Of a stretch of 64,000 bases of DNA, positions 63,080-64,000 are shown piece by piece (within the stretch, counting starts at the first letter, position 1; each line of letters begins with the position of its first letter). The DNA is taken from NCBI RefSeq assembly GCF_028765575.1, contig NZ_JARACO010000007.1:1-64000 (forward strand), given 5' to 3'. The notes under the pieces were generated by a model, which was not told where the DNA came from, made no database searches, and saw only the letters and a list, made by a program, of their open reading frames with translations. The DNA is from Aliivibrio sp. S3MY1 (lineage in GTDB: Bacteria; Pseudomonadota; Gammaproteobacteria; Enterobacterales; Vibrionaceae). A program made the position numbers and the translations under genes.

Positions 63080-64000
63080 ATGCCATTTTCCAAACTTGGG
63101 CTAAGCAACCCAATTTTAAAAGCCATCGACGAACTGGGTTATAAAGCCCCAACTCCAATTCAAGAAAAAGCCATTCCCGTTGCGCTTACTGGAAAAAACC
63201 TAATTGCAGCAGCGCAAACAGGTACAGGTAAAACAGCCAGTTTTGTATTACCAATTTTAGAAATCCTCAGCGAAAATCAAACTAAGGTTCGAGCTAAACG
63301 TGTGCGCGCATTAATTTTAACGCCGACACGTGAGCTAGCGATCCAAGTTGAAGACAATATTCAAAAATACAGTAAGCATATCGATATTAGCTCACTGGCT
63401 ATGTACGGTGGTGTTGACTATAAAAACCAAAAAGAACGCCTAATTGAAGGGGTTGATGTATTAGTTGCTACTCCTGGCCGTCTTTTGGATATGTACACAC
63501 AACGAGCAATTCATTTCGATGAGATTGAGATTTTAGTTCTTGATGAAGCTGACCGAATGCTAGATATGGGCTTTATTGAAGACATCAATAAAATCATCGA
63601 GCGTTTACCACTTGATCGCCAAAACATGTTGTTCTCTGCAACACTGTCTGATCAAGTGCGTTTTTTAGCGAAAACAGCGGTAAATAATCCCATTGAAATT
63701 ACGATTTCGCCAAAAACGACATCAGCGCCACAAATTGATCAGTGGTTAACAACCGTCGATAAAGACAGAAAATCAGCACTGCTTAGCCACTTAATTACAG
63801 AAAATGAGTGGGACCAAGCGCTGATCTTTATTGAGACTAAACACGGCGCCGCTAAGTTAGTTAGCCAATTAGAAAAGCGTGGGATCAGAGCAGAAGCTTT
63901 CCACAGTGGCCGAAGCCAAGATGCTCGTGCAAAAGTACTGAATGACTTTAAAGAAGGTAAATTACAATACCTAGTTGCAACTGGCATTGCCGCTCGTGGT
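63080..64000 (+). CDS. rhlE: DEAD-box RNA helicase, RhlE-like (cut by window end)
   Basis: First 307 codons of an ATP-dependent RNA helicase; the C-terminal part lies outside. Seen in order are the Q motif (GYKAPTPIQ), Walker A AAQTGTGKT, motif Ia PTRELA, GG, TPGR, DEAD, SAT, and in the second RecA domain the motif V region VATGIAARG. The usual sequence there is VATDIAARG; residue 302 is Gly instead of Asp. RhlE-type helicases act in ribosome maturation and cold RNA metabolism. The RhlE assignment rests on the N-terminal MPFSKLGLSNPILKAIDELGY and is tentative. Confidence 0.85.
   Translation, partial: MPFSKLGLSNPILKAIDELGYKAPTPIQEKAIPVALTGKNLIAAAQTGTGKTASFVLPILEILSENQTKVRAKRVRALILTPTRELAIQVEDNIQKYSKHIDISSLAMYGGVDYKNQKERLIEGVDVLVATPGRLLDMYTQRAIHFDEIEILVLDEADRMLDMGFIEDINKIIERLPLDRQNMLFSATLSDQVRFLAKTAVNNPIEITISPKTTSAPQIDQWLTTVDKDRKSALLSHLITENEWDQALIFIETKHGAAKLVSQLEKRGIRAEAFHSGRSQDARAKVLNDFKEGKLQYLVATGIAARG

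Overview
The window is ordinary chromosomal DNA from a low-GC member of the Vibrionaceae, most likely Aliivibrio (A. fischeri or a close relative). The main reasons are the A+T-rich composition, a gene order that follows E. coli and Vibrio core blocks, a RelV-type (p)ppGpp synthetase (a Vibrio hallmark), a monomeric NADP isocitrate dehydrogenase and a Vibrio-type palindromic repeat. Species identity is inference. There is no prophage, integron, CRISPR array or complete insertion sequence. Almost every gene can be assigned to a known family.

Layout. 0-8 kb: radical SAM protein YgiQ, tyrS, relV, a 29-residue YnhF-like membrane peptide on the minus strand, a GST-family gene and ptsG. 8-18.5 kb: one long minus-strand block, yceD-rpmF-plsX-fabH-fabD-fabG-acpP-fabF-pabC-mltG-tmk-holB-tatD, joining ribosomal protein L32, phospholipid and fatty acid synthesis, murein glycan trimming and DNA replication as in E. 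coli. 18.5-26 kb: maf/yceF, rluC, divergent rne with a long leader, a SulP transporter and cobO. 26-33.5 kb: asmA, udk, apbC/mrp, metG, a palindromic repeat and pyrF.

33.5-39.4 kb (minus strand): lapB, lapA, ihfB, rpsA, cmk and aroA. 39.5-44.6 kb: the protein-turnover cluster aat, bpt, infA, clpA, clpS and cspD, in which two transferases make N-degrons that ClpS/ClpA read. 44.7-47.5 kb: selO, tRNA-Arg(UCU) with its own stringent-type promoter, and folD. 47.6-52.5 kb: the prkA-yeaH-ycgB (SpoVR) stress operon. 52.6-60.4 kb: icd, rluE, small lipoprotein genes, a 90-residue unknown, mnmA, hflD and purB. 60.5-64 kb: a chemoreceptor behind a near-consensus sigma-28 promoter, and a DEAD-box helicase cut by the window end.

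The points most worth a second look are: RelV carrying an apparent export signal; the missed YnhF-like peptide; two AGGA-loop hairpins ahead of rpsA that look like an S1 autoregulatory leader; the sigma-28 promoter that fixes the chemoreceptor start; a glycine in place of the usual aspartate in helicase motif V; and a decayed reading frame where E. coli has nudJ.
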